DNA of 64,000 nucleotides from Marinibaculum pumilum (GTDB lineage: Bacteria; Pseudomonadota; Alphaproteobacteria; Ferrovibrionales; Ferrovibrionaceae), in assembly GCF_042646425.1 (NCBI RefSeq), contig NZ_JBHRTR010000037.1, positions 62,001 to 126,000 on the forward strand, in the 5' to 3' direction. The notes under the pieces were generated by a model. That model was given only the letters and a program-made list of their open reading frames with translations, had not been told where the DNA came from and did no database searches. Position numbers and translations under genes: made by a program. Positions 49,555 to 59,632 of this stretch are shown here, piece by piece (position 1 is the first letter of the stretch; the number at the start of each line of letters is the position of its first letter).

Positions 49555-50718
49555 CTAGTGGTCGCGATTGCGGCGCGTCTCCTCCGCCATCGCCGCGAGG
49601 GTGCGGGCCAGCAGCTTTATCTCGGCGCGGATATCCTCGACGATCTGGGTGCGGCCGATCGCCATCTCCTCGAGCGCGCGTCCCAGATAGACGTCGATGT
49701 TACGCAGGTGGTTGCGGCTGGCCTGGTCCATGCCGCCGCCGCTGCTCTCGCCCATGCCGGCCAGGCGGGTCAGCACCGGCTTCATCTCGATCTGGTGTTC
49801 CGCCAGCTTCGCCAGCAGCGACTGCTCCGCCCGCATCTGGTCTGTCAGGGTCGACAGCCGGTCGATCAGCTTGGTGATCTGCTGGTTGGCGCCGCTGCGC
49901 CCTTCCTCGGTCCGCGCCAGGGTGCGCTGCAGCGAGTCGAGGCTGTCGGCGGTCTGCTCCAGCAGGGCCTGCACATAGGCCGGCACCGAACCCTCTGCCT
50001 CGACGATCGGGCCGCCGCCGGAGAGGCGGGTCATGCCGGACAGCCATTCCTCCAGCTCGTTGTAGAAGCGGTTCTGGGCCTGGCCGGCCTGCAGGTCCAG
50101 GAAGCCCAGGATCAGCGATCCCGCGAGGCCGAACAGGGAGGAGGCGAAGGCCGTGCCCATGCCGGACAGCGGTGCCTCCAGCCCCTGCTTCAGGCTGTCG
50201 AACAGGCCGAGCGCATCTTCGCCCTCGCCGATCTGCAGGCTGGAGATCGTGTCGCCGACCGAGCCGACGGTCTGCAGCAGGCCGTAGAAGGTGCCCAGCA
50301 GGCCGAGGAAGACCAGCAGGCCGATGAAATAGCGCGAGATCTCCCGCCCTTCGTCCAGCCGGCTGGACAGCGAATCAAGGATGCTGCGCAGGGCGAGCGC
50401 CGACAGGCTGCCGCGTCCGGCCCGGTTCTGCAGCATCCGCGCGATCGGCGCGATCAGCGGCGGCGGGTCGGGCATCGAGATGCCGCTCTGCTTTTCCGCC
50501 CGCTGGAACTGCTCCAGCCAGGTGATCTCGCGGCCCAGCATCAGCACCTGGCGGAACACCAGGACGATGCCGATCAGCAGCACGCCCAGGATCAGCGCGT
50601 TCAGCGGCACGTTCGCCTGGAAGGCATCCCACAGGACGGTATAGAGCACCGCCGCCACGGCGGCCGTGGCCACCAGGAACAGCAGCATCCGGATGATGAA
50701 GCGGGTGGGGCGGGTCAT
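49555..50718 (-). CDS. MotA/TolQ/ExbB-like proton-channel protein
   Basis: This is a 387-residue membrane protein. Helices are at about 8-27 (IIRMLLFLVATAAVAAVLY), 38-60, 130-152 (FIGLLVFLGLLGTFYGLLQTV) and 182-202 (GMGTAFASSLFGLAGSLILGFL). The last two carry the GLLGTFxGL and GMGTAFxxSLxGL signatures of the MotA/TolQ/ExbB channel family. The ~185-residue cytoplasmic tail is helical and coiled-coil-like (LLEQTADSLDSLQRTLART, LIDRLSTLTDQMRAEQSLL), longer than in TolQ/ExbB and reminiscent of ZorA tails. With the MotB-like protein next to it, it probably forms an ion-driven stator-like complex. Confidence 0.85.
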   Translation of the reverse strand: MTRPTRFIIRMLLFLVATAAVAAVLYTVLWDAFQANVPLNALILGVLLIGIVLVFRQVLMLGREITWLEQFQRAEKQSGISMPDPPPLIAPIARMLQNRAGRGSLSALALRSILDSLSSRLDEGREISRYFIGLLVFLGLLGTFYGLLQTVGSVGDTISSLQIGEGEDALGLFDSLKQGLEAPLSGMGTAFASSLFGLAGSLILGFLDLQAGQAQNRFYNELEEWLSGMTRLSGGGPIVEAEGSVPAYVQALLEQTADSLDSLQRTLARTEEGRSGANQQITKLIDRLSTLTDQMRAEQSLLAKLAEHQIEMKPVLTRLAGMGESSGGGMDQASRNHLRNIDVYLGRALEEMAIGRTQIVEDIRAEIKLLARTLAAMAEETRRNRDH

Positions 50719-50815
50719 CGGGCCGCTCCTGCCGGGGCAGGCCGGGCGCCGGGATCGCTGCCGCTTGCGGCGGCCGACCCGGCCGCGCGGCGCACCCCGG
50801 AGCCTGCCGCGATCG

Positions 50816-52270
50816 TCATGACCGTCCGCTGACCGACACGTCGACCCGGTCGAGCGCGCCGCTGCCGGTATCGCCCAGGGCGCGCACGTCGATCCGGGTG
50901 GAGCGGATGCCCTGGTCGATCAGGTAGGACCGGACCGACAGCGCCCGCGACAGCGATAGCCGACGCGCGCTGCTGGAGGAGCCGCTGTCCGGCGCATTGG
51001 CATAGGCCCGGATCTGCAGCCGGTCGTCGGAGGACTTCATGCTGGAGGCGAGGGCCGCCAGCTTTTCCTCGCCCGACTTGCCCAGCACCGCATCGCCTGC
51101 GGGGAAGTCGATCGTCACCGTCTCGGCATCGCCCTGCGGCACCGCGGGCAGGGTGCGATCGGGCGCCGTCGCCCGCGCCGTCTGCTGCGATGCCGCCGGT
51201 GGCGCGGCAGGCTGCGGCGCGCTGGTCGCCGCGGTGGCGCTGGAAGGCGGTTCCGGAACCTTGGGCGGCTCCCGCGCAGGCGCGCTGGTGGCGGGCAGGG
51301 TCACCGAGCTGCCGGATTGCGTGCCGGAGGCGGCGGCCATGCTGTCGCCGCTCGCCGCAGCCGGCTCGGATGTTGCCGGCGCCGGGGTCGGGGTGGCGGG
51401 CGCCGGTGTGGCCGGGGCCGGTGTGGCGGCGGCGGTCCGCGTGCCGCTGTCGGTCCCGGATGCCGCACTTGCCGCTGCAGTAGAGGTGGCGGCCGGCGCG
51501 GGCTGGTTGCGGACGGTGCTGCGGAGCGCCGGGCCGGAACTGCCAGAATCGCTGCTGCCAGAATCGCTGCTGTTCGAATCACTGCTGTTCGAATCGCTGC
51601 TGCGGGCGGCGGTCTGCGTCGACGCGGCCGGCTTCGGGGCCGGCTGGGATGCAGCCTGCCGGGTTTCCGTCTGCTGGGGTTCGGCCTGCTTCGGCGGGCT
51701 CGGCGCTGGCCTGGCCACGGCCGTCGTGGCCGGCGCAGTACGGGCCGTCGTGGTGGTCCGGGTAGCTGTCGCGGTCCGGGCCGTGGCGGCGGTGCGCGGC
51801 GGCAGCTCCTGGCGCTCGACCGGCGGGCGCAGCACCGGCCGGCTGGCGGTCTGCATGCTGCCATAGCCGTCCGGCCCGGGCGGCCGCAGCACGATCGGGT
51901 CCTCGTCCCGCAGCGGCACCTCGCCGGGCAGCGGCGGACGGTTGTAGTAGTTGCCCGGCGCGCTGCCGACATAGGCCGGGCGCACCTGGACGGCGCCGCC
52001 ATAGCTGCTGCCATAGGGCGTGGCACCGGCCTGTGGGGCGCCGCCGCCGATCGCGTTCAGGTTCACGATGACATTGCCGCCGGCGCTGACTGTCTGGCCG
52101 GCGACCGGCGCCCTGCCGGCGATCGCGCCTGCCGGCGGACGCAGCACCAGCGGACCGTCGCCATAGGCCTGCTGGGCGGCCGACGGCTGGGCAAGGGCGA
52201 GGAAGACGAGAAGTGCCGGCGCCGCCACCGCGGCGGCCAAACCGATCCTGTGGCGCCTCCCGGACGCCAT
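50816..52270 (-). CDS. Exported OmpA-domain protein with Ala/Pro/Thr-rich linker
   Basis: This 484-residue protein has a signal peptide (residues ~8-32, LAAAVAAPALLVFLALAQPSAAQ). Residues ~35-385 are very low complexity (Ala, Pro, Thr, Ser) and include a pentapeptide repeat SDSNS/SDSGS encoded by 15-bp units. Residues ~390-484 are an OmpA-like domain (VTIDFPAGDAVLGKSGEEKLAAL, LQIRAYANAPDSGSSSSARRLSLSRALSVRSYLIDQGI) lacking some peptidoglycan-contact residues such as the NxxLSxxRA Asn. It is 97 bp before the MotA-like gene in the same direction and may link the motor-like complex to the wall. An ATG at 52342 is an alternative start. Confidence 0.78.
   Translation of the reverse strand: MASGRRHRIGLAAAVAAPALLVFLALAQPSAAQQAYGDGPLVLRPPAGAIAGRAPVAGQTVSAGGNVIVNLNAIGGGAPQAGATPYGSSYGGAVQVRPAYVGSAPGNYYNRPPLPGEVPLRDEDPIVLRPPGPDGYGSMQTASRPVLRPPVERQELPPRTAATARTATATRTTTTARTAPATTAVARPAPSPPKQAEPQQTETRQAASQPAPKPAASTQTAARSSDSNSSDSNSSDSGSSDSGSSGPALRSTVRNQPAPAATSTAAASAASGTDSGTRTAAATPAPATPAPATPTPAPATSEPAAASGDSMAAASGTQSGSSVTLPATSAPAREPPKVPEPPSSATAATSAPQPAAPPAASQQTARATAPDRTLPAVPQGDAETVTIDFPAGDAVLGKSGEEKLAALASSMKSSDDRLQIRAYANAPDSGSSSSARRLSLSRALSVRSYLIDQGIRSTRIDVRALGDTGSGALDRVDVSVSGRS
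51543..51602. repeat. 15-bp coding tandem repeat, four copies
   Basis: Four 15-bp units of the form CCAGAATCGCTGCTG or TTCGAATCGCTGCTG (plus strand) encode SDSGS/SDSNS pentapeptides in the OmpA-domain protein's linker. Confidence 0.85.
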
Positions 52271-52547
52271 CGCCGATTGGCCCCGTTCCGGGGCACCGCC
52301 TTGTCCGCAGGCCAGCCTGTCATCGCCCGATCCGGCGGTCATGCGCCGGAGCCGGCGGCGGTTCGTTTCGAACCGGGGATTCGCAAAACGCTTCAACGGT
52401 TTGGCGTCCTCGTCCCTGTCCGCCTCGTCCCCCAATGGATGCTGCGGACGATACCCAAGGGACCGCCCCTGCACAACAGGGCTGCCGGAAGAGCTGCCCC
52501 GGGGGGAAGCCGTCAAGGCAGTCGGGGGGACTGTCGGGTTTTCGACC

Positions 52548-53342
52548 TCAGGCCTGGCGCAGGCGCTCCATCAGCGGGCCGTGCAGCGCCATGTTGCTGG
52601 CCAGGATCTCGCCGCCATTGAGCATGTTCTCGCCGCCGCGCAGGTCGGTGACCATGCCGCCGGCCTCGCGCACCAGCACGATGCCCGCGGCCACGTCCCA
52701 GGGGTTCAGGCCGCGCTCCCAGAAGCCGTCATAGCGACCGGCCGCGGTATAGGCGAGATCCAGCGCGGCGGAGCCGAATCGGCGGATGCCCGCGACCTCG
52801 GTCATCAGCGATTCCAGCTCGCGCCCGAAGGCCTGCGCATCGCCATGACCGTGGAAGGGGATCCCGGTGGCCAGCAGGGCGTCGGTCATCCGGCTGCGGG
52901 ACGAAACCCGCAGCCGGCGGTCGTTGAGATAGGCACCCTTGCCGCGCTCGGCCCAGAACATCTCGTCCGGGGCGGGCGCCAGGATCAGCCCGGCAATCAG
53001 CTCGCCGCGCTCCTCCACCGCGATGGAGATCGCGAAATGCGGGATGCCGTGCAGGAAGTTGGTGGTGCCGTCCAGCGGATCGACGATCCAGCGCTGGCCG
53101 GCATGATCCTGGCTCGGTACCTCGCCGCCTTCCTCCAGCAGGAAGCCGAACTTGGGGCGGGCCTTGTTCAGTTCGGCGCGCAGGATCTTCTCCGCCCGCA
53201 GGTCGGCCATGCTGACGAAATCGGCCGGCCCCTTGCGGGAAACCTGGAGGTTCTCGACCTCGCCGATGTCGCGGATCAGGCCCCGCGCGGCGGCGCGGGC
53301 GGCCTTCTCCATGACGTTGATCAGGGGCGGCTTCATCGGCAT
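52548..53342 (-). CDS. suhB: Inositol monophosphatase family protein
   Basis: This is a 264-residue Mg-dependent phosphatase. LINVMEKAARAAARGLIRD, VSRKGPADFVSMADLRAE, the metal site WIVDPLDGTTNFLHGIPHFAISIA, the loop GSAALDLAYTAAGRYDGFWE and NPWDVAAGIVLVREAGG match SuhB-type proteins. In alphaproteobacteria these act on inositol phosphates, and SuhB in enterobacteria also assists rRNA transcription. The glutamate of the usual EEGG motif is present (LLEEGG). In-frame ATGs at 53342 and 53336 are both possible. It is followed, 277 bp later, by the envelope module genes. Confidence 0.9.
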   Translation of the reverse strand: MPMKPPLINVMEKAARAAARGLIRDIGEVENLQVSRKGPADFVSMADLRAEKILRAELNKARPKFGFLLEEGGEVPSQDHAGQRWIVDPLDGTTNFLHGIPHFAISIAVEERGELIAGLILAPAPDEMFWAERGKGAYLNDRRLRVSSRSRMTDALLATGIPFHGHGDAQAFGRELESLMTEVAGIRRFGSAALDLAYTAAGRYDGFWERGLNPWDVAAGIVLVREAGGMVTDLRGGENMLNGGEILASNMALHGPLMERLRQA

Positions 53343-53383
53343 CGGAAGGGGAACCTTGTTCGAAAGTTCAGGTCGGCAAGTGT

Positions 53384-53980
53384 CTAAGAATGTTCGGCGA
53401 GCGCGGCGGCGATCGCTTCGACCGCAGCCGCCCCACCATCCCACAGCGCGGCATCGGGCAGGATGAAGTCGGCGCCTGCCGCGGCCAGCGCAGCGACTTC
53501 CTCCGGCCTGGCCACGCCGGCGGCGATGCAGGGCACCTCCATCAGCGGCGCCCACCAGCCGATCAGCCCGGCCAGGTCCGTGCCACCAAAGGCGACCGCG
53601 TCGGCACCGGCCTCCGCCGCCTCCATCGCCGCGTGGCGGGAGGCGCCGCAGAACGCCACCACCATGCCGTCCGGCCCCAGCGCTTCGCGCCAGCCGGCGA
53701 CCTCGACGGCCGCCAGTGCCGGATCGGTCAGGTAGACCCCGTCGGCGCCGACCCGGTGCGGCGCATCCTCCGCCAGCTCCAGCAGGACCGGGACGCCGTC
53801 GGCATGGGCCGCGGCGGCGAGGGCGCGGTCCAGCCGCCCGTCGACAGACCCGGCGATCAGGCAGGACGGCGCCAGGCGCTGCAGCAATGCCGGCAGCCCG
53901 CCGCCGAGATCGGCGATCACCGCTGCCGGAAGGTGCAGGATCAGCTGCGCCGGTACCGGGCCCTCGTCCGGGCGGGGCAT
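53384..53980 (-). CDS. Degenerate thiamine-phosphate synthase (ThiE/TenI)-like protein
   Basis: This 198-residue TIM-barrel protein is of the ThiE/TenI group: CLIAGSVDGRLDRALAAAAHADGVPVLLE, HRVGADGVYLTD, VAFCGASRHAAMEAAEAGADAVAFGG and CIAAGVARPEEVAALAAAGADFILP. The segment that should read GPIFPTxTK in active ThiE, binding pyrophosphate, is replaced by GGTDLAGLIGW, and HxGQxD is YLTDPAL. Thiamine-phosphate synthase activity is therefore doubtful; a related or regulatory role is more likely. It ends the glycolytic gene group. Confidence 0.8.
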   Translation of the reverse strand: MPRPDEGPVPAQLILHLPAAVIADLGGGLPALLQRLAPSCLIAGSVDGRLDRALAAAAHADGVPVLLELAEDAPHRVGADGVYLTDPALAAVEVAGWREALGPDGMVVAFCGASRHAAMEAAEAGADAVAFGGTDLAGLIGWWAPLMEVPCIAAGVARPEEVAALAAAGADFILPDAALWDGGAAAVEAIAAALAEHS

Positions 53981-54011
53981 CGTATCGACCCCTGGCCGAC
54001 GGGCCGTGCGA

Positions 54012-54941
54012 TCAGTCCTGGCCCTTGTAGATCTTTACCAGCTCGTCGAGCATCGCGCGGGCATCGTCGCGCTGCCGCTGGAAGGTGTTGCGGCCGATGA
54101 TCGAGCCGTTGCCGCCGCCGTCGCGAATCGCGCGGGCATCGTCGAACACGGCATTCTCGCCCTTCGCCGCGCCGCCGGAGAAGACCACGATGCGGCGACC
54201 GCCGAACAGCGACTGCACCACATGGGCCACCCGCGCGGCCTGGGTGGAGATGTCGATCTTTTCCTTCTCGTACACCTTCTTGGCGTCCGGGTTCTCCAGA
54301 TGCGCGCTGGGCAGCTTCACCTTGATGATGTTGGCGCCCAGCAGCGCCGCCATATGGGCCGCATAGGCCACCACGTCGACCGCGGTCTCGCCGTCCTTCG
54401 ACAGGTTGCCGCCGCGCGGATAGGACCAGACCACGACGGCCAGGCCGACGGCGCGCGCCTCCTCGGACAGCTCGCGCACCATCTCCATCATGTCGTAGCA
54501 GTCGTCGGAGCCGGGATAGATCGTGAAGCCGACGGCGGAGCAGCCCAGACGCAGCGCGTCCTGCACCGAAGCGGTGACCGCCTGGGTCGGGGCCTCCTTC
54601 TCGCGTGCCAGGGAATTGGCGCTGTTCATCTTCAGGATCAGCGGCACCTGGCCGGCGAAGGTGTCGGCGCCGGCCTCCAGCATGCCCAGCGGCGCCGCAT
54701 AGGCGTTCAGCCCGGCATCGATCGCCATCTGGAAATGATAGTGCGGGTGATAGGCCGCCGGGTTGGGGGCGAAGCTGCGCGCAGGGCCGTGCTCGAAACC
54801 CTGGTCGACCGGCAGGATCACCATCTTGCCGGTGCCGCCCAGGCGGCCGGCCATCAGCATGCGTGCCAGGTTGGCCTTGGTGCCGGGATTGTCACCCTCG
54901 TACCAGGACAGGATCTCGCGGACCTTGCGTGTCGTCTTCAT
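54012..54941 (-). CDS. fbaB: Class I fructose-bisphosphate aldolase
   Basis: This 309-residue enzyme is of the archaeal/FbaB class I type, using a Schiff-base lysine rather than metal. MVILPVDQGFEHGP (about residues 40-53), CSAVGFTIYPGSDDCYDMMEM, VVVWSYPRGG, NIIKVKLPSAHLENP with the active-site Lys, and VVFSGGAAKGENAVFDDARAIRDGGGNGSIIGRNTFQR all match. It belongs to the tkt-gap-pgk-fba group and splits fructose 1,6-bisphosphate in glycolysis and gluconeogenesis. Confidence 0.95.
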   Translation of the reverse strand: MKTTRKVREILSWYEGDNPGTKANLARMLMAGRLGGTGKMVILPVDQGFEHGPARSFAPNPAAYHPHYHFQMAIDAGLNAYAAPLGMLEAGADTFAGQVPLILKMNSANSLAREKEAPTQAVTASVQDALRLGCSAVGFTIYPGSDDCYDMMEMVRELSEEARAVGLAVVVWSYPRGGNLSKDGETAVDVVAYAAHMAALLGANIIKVKLPSAHLENPDAKKVYEKEKIDISTQAARVAHVVQSLFGGRRIVVFSGGAAKGENAVFDDARAIRDGGGNGSIIGRNTFQRQRDDARAMLDELVKIYKGQD

Positions 54942-55009
54942 GATGTCTCCCCCTCAGGGCTCGCAATGCAAGGCGGCCGGGCCGGCCGCCGGAATCAGGT
55001 GCGCCGGAT

Positions 55010-56263
55010 TCAGCTGTTCCGGGCGCGGGCGGCGGCCAGGGCGGCGATGCCCGGCAGCTCGCGCCCCTCCAGCCATTCCAGGAAGGCGCCGCCGGCGGTC
55101 GACAGATAGGTGAAGTCGTCGGCCGCGCCGGCAGCCGCCAGCGCCGCCAGGGTGTCGCCGCCGCCGGCAATGCTCTGCAGGCGTCCGGCCCTGGTCAGGC
55201 TTGCGGCTTCAGCCGCCACGGCATTTGTCCCGGTATCGAACGGCGGCACCTCGAAGGCGCCCAGCGGGCCGTTCCAGACCAGGGTCTTCACCTCCGCCAG
55301 CTCCGCCTTCAGGGCGGCGACCGACTGCGGGCCGATGTCCAGGATCATCGCATCCGCCGGCACCGCGTCCAGCGCCACCGCGTGGCTTGCGGCACCGGGT
55401 GCGAATTCCGTCGCCACAACCGCATCGACCGGCAGCAGGATGCGGCAGCCGGCGGCATCGGCATTGGCCAGGATCTCGCGCGCGGTATCGGCCATGTCGC
55501 GCTCGCAGAGGCTGCGGCCGATGTCATGGCCCTGCGCATAGAGGAAGGTGTTCGCCATGCCGCCGCCGATCACCAGCCGGTCGACCTTCCGCACCAGGTG
55601 CGACAGGACGGCGAGCTTGGTGGAGACCTTGGCGCCGCCGACCAGCGCCATCAGCGGCCGCTGCGGATGCTCCAGGGCGCCGATCACCGCGCGCAGTTCC
55701 GCCTCCATCAGGCGGCCGGCCGCCGCCGGCAGGCGCTCCGCCAGCGCGGCGGTGGAGGCATGGGCACGGTGCGCGGCGGAGAAGGCGTCGTTCACATAGA
55801 CGTCGCCCAGGCGGGCCAGGGCATCGGCGAAGCCGGGATCGTTGGCCTCTTCCTCGGCATGGAAGCGCAGGTTCTCCAGCAGCAGGATCTCGCCGGGCGG
55901 CAGCGCCGCCACCGCCTCTTCCGCCGTCGGGCCGACGGATTCCGGGCAGAAAGCGATCCTGCGGCCCAGGCAATCCTCCATCGCGGAGAGGATGTGGCGC
56001 AGCGACATTTCCGGCACGACCTTGCCTTTCGGCCGGTCGAAATGGGACAGCAGGACGACCTTCGCGCCCTGGCCGGCCAGTTCCTCGATGGTGTCGCGGA
56101 TGCGCTCGATGCGGGCCGTCTCCCGCACATGGGCGCCGTCGCGGGGGACGTTCAGGTCGACCCGGACCAGCACCCGGCGGCCGGCGATATCGAGATCGTC
56201 CAGGGTGTCGAATCCCGGGTCGATCCCGTTCCTTCTGTCAGGCGATTTGGCAGCCTGGGACAT
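55010..56263 (-). CDS. pgk: Phosphoglycerate kinase
   Basis: This 417-residue enzyme transfers phosphate between 1,3-bisphosphoglycerate and ADP. RRVLVRVDLNVPRDGAHV (about residues 30-47), LLSHFDRPKGK, MALVGGAKVSTKLAVL, VIGGGMANTFLYAQG, VWNGPLGAFE and GGGDTLAALAAAG, then STAGGAFLEWLEG, are all present. The first ~20 residues are a polar extension. It is 37 bp after gap and 68 bp before the aldolase gene, in one operon. Confidence 0.97.
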   Translation of the reverse strand: MSQAAKSPDRRNGIDPGFDTLDDLDIAGRRVLVRVDLNVPRDGAHVRETARIERIRDTIEELAGQGAKVVLLSHFDRPKGKVVPEMSLRHILSAMEDCLGRRIAFCPESVGPTAEEAVAALPPGEILLLENLRFHAEEEANDPGFADALARLGDVYVNDAFSAAHRAHASTAALAERLPAAAGRLMEAELRAVIGALEHPQRPLMALVGGAKVSTKLAVLSHLVRKVDRLVIGGGMANTFLYAQGHDIGRSLCERDMADTAREILANADAAGCRILLPVDAVVATEFAPGAASHAVALDAVPADAMILDIGPQSVAALKAELAEVKTLVWNGPLGAFEVPPFDTGTNAVAAEAASLTRAGRLQSIAGGGDTLAALAAAGAADDFTYLSTAGGAFLEWLEGRELPGIAALAAARARNS

Positions 56264-56300
56264 GGTCAGCGCCTCCTTGCCCTGTCGGACGGTCCGCGCC

Positions 56301-57308
<1,008 letters not shown>

Positions 57309-57550
57309 GGCGGTCTCCGAATGTCCTGCGCCGGTTGCGGCTCCGGCGGTTCTTGTGGCGGTTGATCTGGTCGCGCCGGCGGCGTGCGGCGCAGGCGCCG
57401 CCGGGACCCGCGCGGCGGGCCCGTGGCGGATCTGGCGGGGCGGCCGACCGGCAGGAAGTGGCCGCTTCTTAATTGGTAACGCGCGGCCCGACAAGGCGGA
57501 TCCCCGGCCGGCGCGCGGCAGCCTGCCGGCCGGGATGCCGCAGCGAACGT

Positions 57551-59632
57551 TCAGCCCTGTGCCGAAAGCCTCTCGCGCACGGCATCCGCCAGGGCGTCGG
57601 CGGTAATGCCGAAATGCGGATAGAGTTCCTCGTAGGGCGCCGAGGCGCCGAATCCGGTCATGCCGACGAACGGGCCGTCGCCGATCAGCCGGTCCCAGCC
57701 CATCCGGATGGCTGCCTCGACCCCGGCGCGCACGACGCCGCGGTCGCCGCTCGCCAGCACCTCGTCCCGGTAGGCCGCGTCCTGCGCCAGGAACAGCTCG
57801 TGCGAGGGGACGGAGACGACCCGGGTCGGCAGATGGTCCGCCTGCAGGATGTCGCGCGCCGCCAGCGCCAGCATCACCTCCGATCCGGAGGCGAGCAGCA
57901 CCGCCCGGGCCGGACCGCCCTGCGCCTCCGCCAGGACATAGGCGCCGCGGGCGGCGGCATTCTCCTGCAGCCCTTCCGGCCGCTGCAGGGCCGGTACGCC
58001 CTGCCGGGTTGTGACCAGGACGCTGGGACCGTTGCTGCGGGTCAGCGCGACCCGCCAGCATTCCGCCGTCTCCAGCGCGTCGGCGGGGCGCAGCACGACC
58101 AGGTTCGGGATCGCGCGCAGCGCGGCCAGCTGCTCCACCGGCTGGTGGGTGGGCCCGTCCTCGCCCAGGCCGATGGAATCGTGGCTCATCACGTAGATCA
58201 CCGGCTGTTCCATCAGGGCGGAGAGCCGGATCGCCGGCCGGCAATAGTCGGTGAAGACCAGGAAGCTGCCGCCAAAGGCGCGCAGGCCGCCATGCAGGCT
58301 GATGCCGTTCATGGCGGCGGCCATGCCGTGCTCGCGCACGCCGTAATGCAGATAGGTGCCGGAGAAGTCGTCGGCGGTGATCACCTTGTGGGCACCCGAC
58401 TTGGTGCCGTTGGAGCCCGACAGGTCGGCGGAACCGCCGATCAGGTTCGGCATCGCCGGCACCAGGGCGTCCAGCACCTTCTTCGCAGCTTGCCGGGTGG
58501 CGAGCTTCGGCGCACTGTCGCGGAATTCCGCCGCGACCTCCGCCAGGGCGCGGTCGGCGGCGGCCGGCAGCGCACCGCCCAGGTCGAATTCGAACGCCTC
58601 CTGGCGCACCGCCGGCGCGGCCTCCATGCGGGCCTGCCAGTCGGCGCGGGCGGCCGCGCCGCGGCCGCCGATGCGGCGCCAGGCGGCCAGGATGTTCTCC
58701 GGCACGTCGAACGGCGGATGGGGCCAGTTCAGCGCCTCGCGCACGGCCCTGATCTCTTCCGCGCCCAGCGGCGCGCCATGGGCATCGGCGGTGCCGCCCT
58801 TCTTCGGCGCGCCGAAGCCGATCGTGGTGCGGCAGGCGATCAGGCTCGGCCGGTCGTCGGCGCGCGCGGCGTCCAGCGCGGCGGAGATCTCGGCCTGGTC
58901 GTGGCCGTCGACCGCCCGCACGTCCCAGCCCAGGGCGGAAAAGCGGCCCAGCTGGTCGTCGCTGACCGACAGGTCGGTGGCGCCGTCGATGGTGATCCGG
59001 TTGTCGTCCCAGAGGACGATCAGCTTGCCCAGCCGCAGATGGCCGGCCAGGGAGGCGGCCTCGTGGCTGATGCCTTCCATCAGGCAGCCGTCGCCCGCGA
59101 TCACGTAGGTCCGGTGGTCGACCAGCTCGGCGCCGTAGCGGGCCGCCATCATGCGTTCCGCCATCGCCATGCCGACGGCGTTGCCCAGGCCCTGGCCCAG
59201 CGGGCCGGTTGTGGTCTCCACCCCCGCCGCGCAGCCGATCTCCGGATGGCCCGGGGTGCGCGAGCCGAGCTGGCGGAAGCGGCGGATCTCGTCGATGCCG
59301 ATGTCGGGATAGCCGGTCAGGTAGAGCAGGGCGTAGAGCAGCATCGAGCCATGGCCGGCGCTGAGCACGAAACGATCGCGGTCCGGCCAGTCCGGCACCT
59401 GCGGGTCGAAGCGCAGATGGTCACGGAACAGGACGGTGGCCACGTCGGCCATGCCCATCGGCATGCCGGGATGGCCGCTCTGCGCCGCCTCCACCGCATC
59501 CATCGCCAGGACGCGGATCGCATTCGCCAGCTCGGCTTCGGTGACGGGGCTGCCGTCCGCCTCCACGGTCTCGAGATCGCCGTTTCCGGCCTTGCCGGCC
59601 TCGGCGGAAGGGGATGCGGTCCGCTGTGTCAT
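57551..59632 (-). CDS. tkt: Transketolase
   Basis: This is a 693-residue TPP enzyme of the pentose phosphate pathway. SGHPGMPMGMADVATVLF (about residue 40), LSAGHGSMLLYALLYLTGY, the TPP motif GDGCLMEGISHEAASLAGHLRLGKLIVLWDDN and HDSIGLGEDGPTHQPVEQLAALRAIP are diagnostic. The first ~20 residues are a polar extension; an ATG further in is possible. It heads the group tkt-gap-pgk-fba-thiE-like. Confidence 0.97.
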   Translation of the reverse strand: MTQRTASPSAEAGKAGNGDLETVEADGSPVTEAELANAIRVLAMDAVEAAQSGHPGMPMGMADVATVLFRDHLRFDPQVPDWPDRDRFVLSAGHGSMLLYALLYLTGYPDIGIDEIRRFRQLGSRTPGHPEIGCAAGVETTTGPLGQGLGNAVGMAMAERMMAARYGAELVDHRTYVIAGDGCLMEGISHEAASLAGHLRLGKLIVLWDDNRITIDGATDLSVSDDQLGRFSALGWDVRAVDGHDQAEISAALDAARADDRPSLIACRTTIGFGAPKKGGTADAHGAPLGAEEIRAVREALNWPHPPFDVPENILAAWRRIGGRGAAARADWQARMEAAPAVRQEAFEFDLGGALPAAADRALAEVAAEFRDSAPKLATRQAAKKVLDALVPAMPNLIGGSADLSGSNGTKSGAHKVITADDFSGTYLHYGVREHGMAAAMNGISLHGGLRAFGGSFLVFTDYCRPAIRLSALMEQPVIYVMSHDSIGLGEDGPTHQPVEQLAALRAIPNLVVLRPADALETAECWRVALTRSNGPSVLVTTRQGVPALQRPEGLQENAAARGAYVLAEAQGGPARAVLLASGSEVMLALAARDILQADHLPTRVVSVPSHELFLAQDAAYRDEVLASGDRGVVRAGVEAAIRMGWDRLIGDGPFVGMTGFGASAPYEELYPHFGITADALADAVRERLSAQG

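Noticed and set aside
47878..50718. Flagellar stator MotAB
   Set aside because: No flagellar genes are near, the MotB-like protein has ~350 residues of extra coiled coil, and the channel protein is closer in layout to TolQ/ExbB/ZorA.
47878..52270. Complete Zorya anti-phage system
   Set aside because: ZorC, ZorD or ZorE-type genes (helicase, nuclease) are absent; neighbours are metabolic genes.
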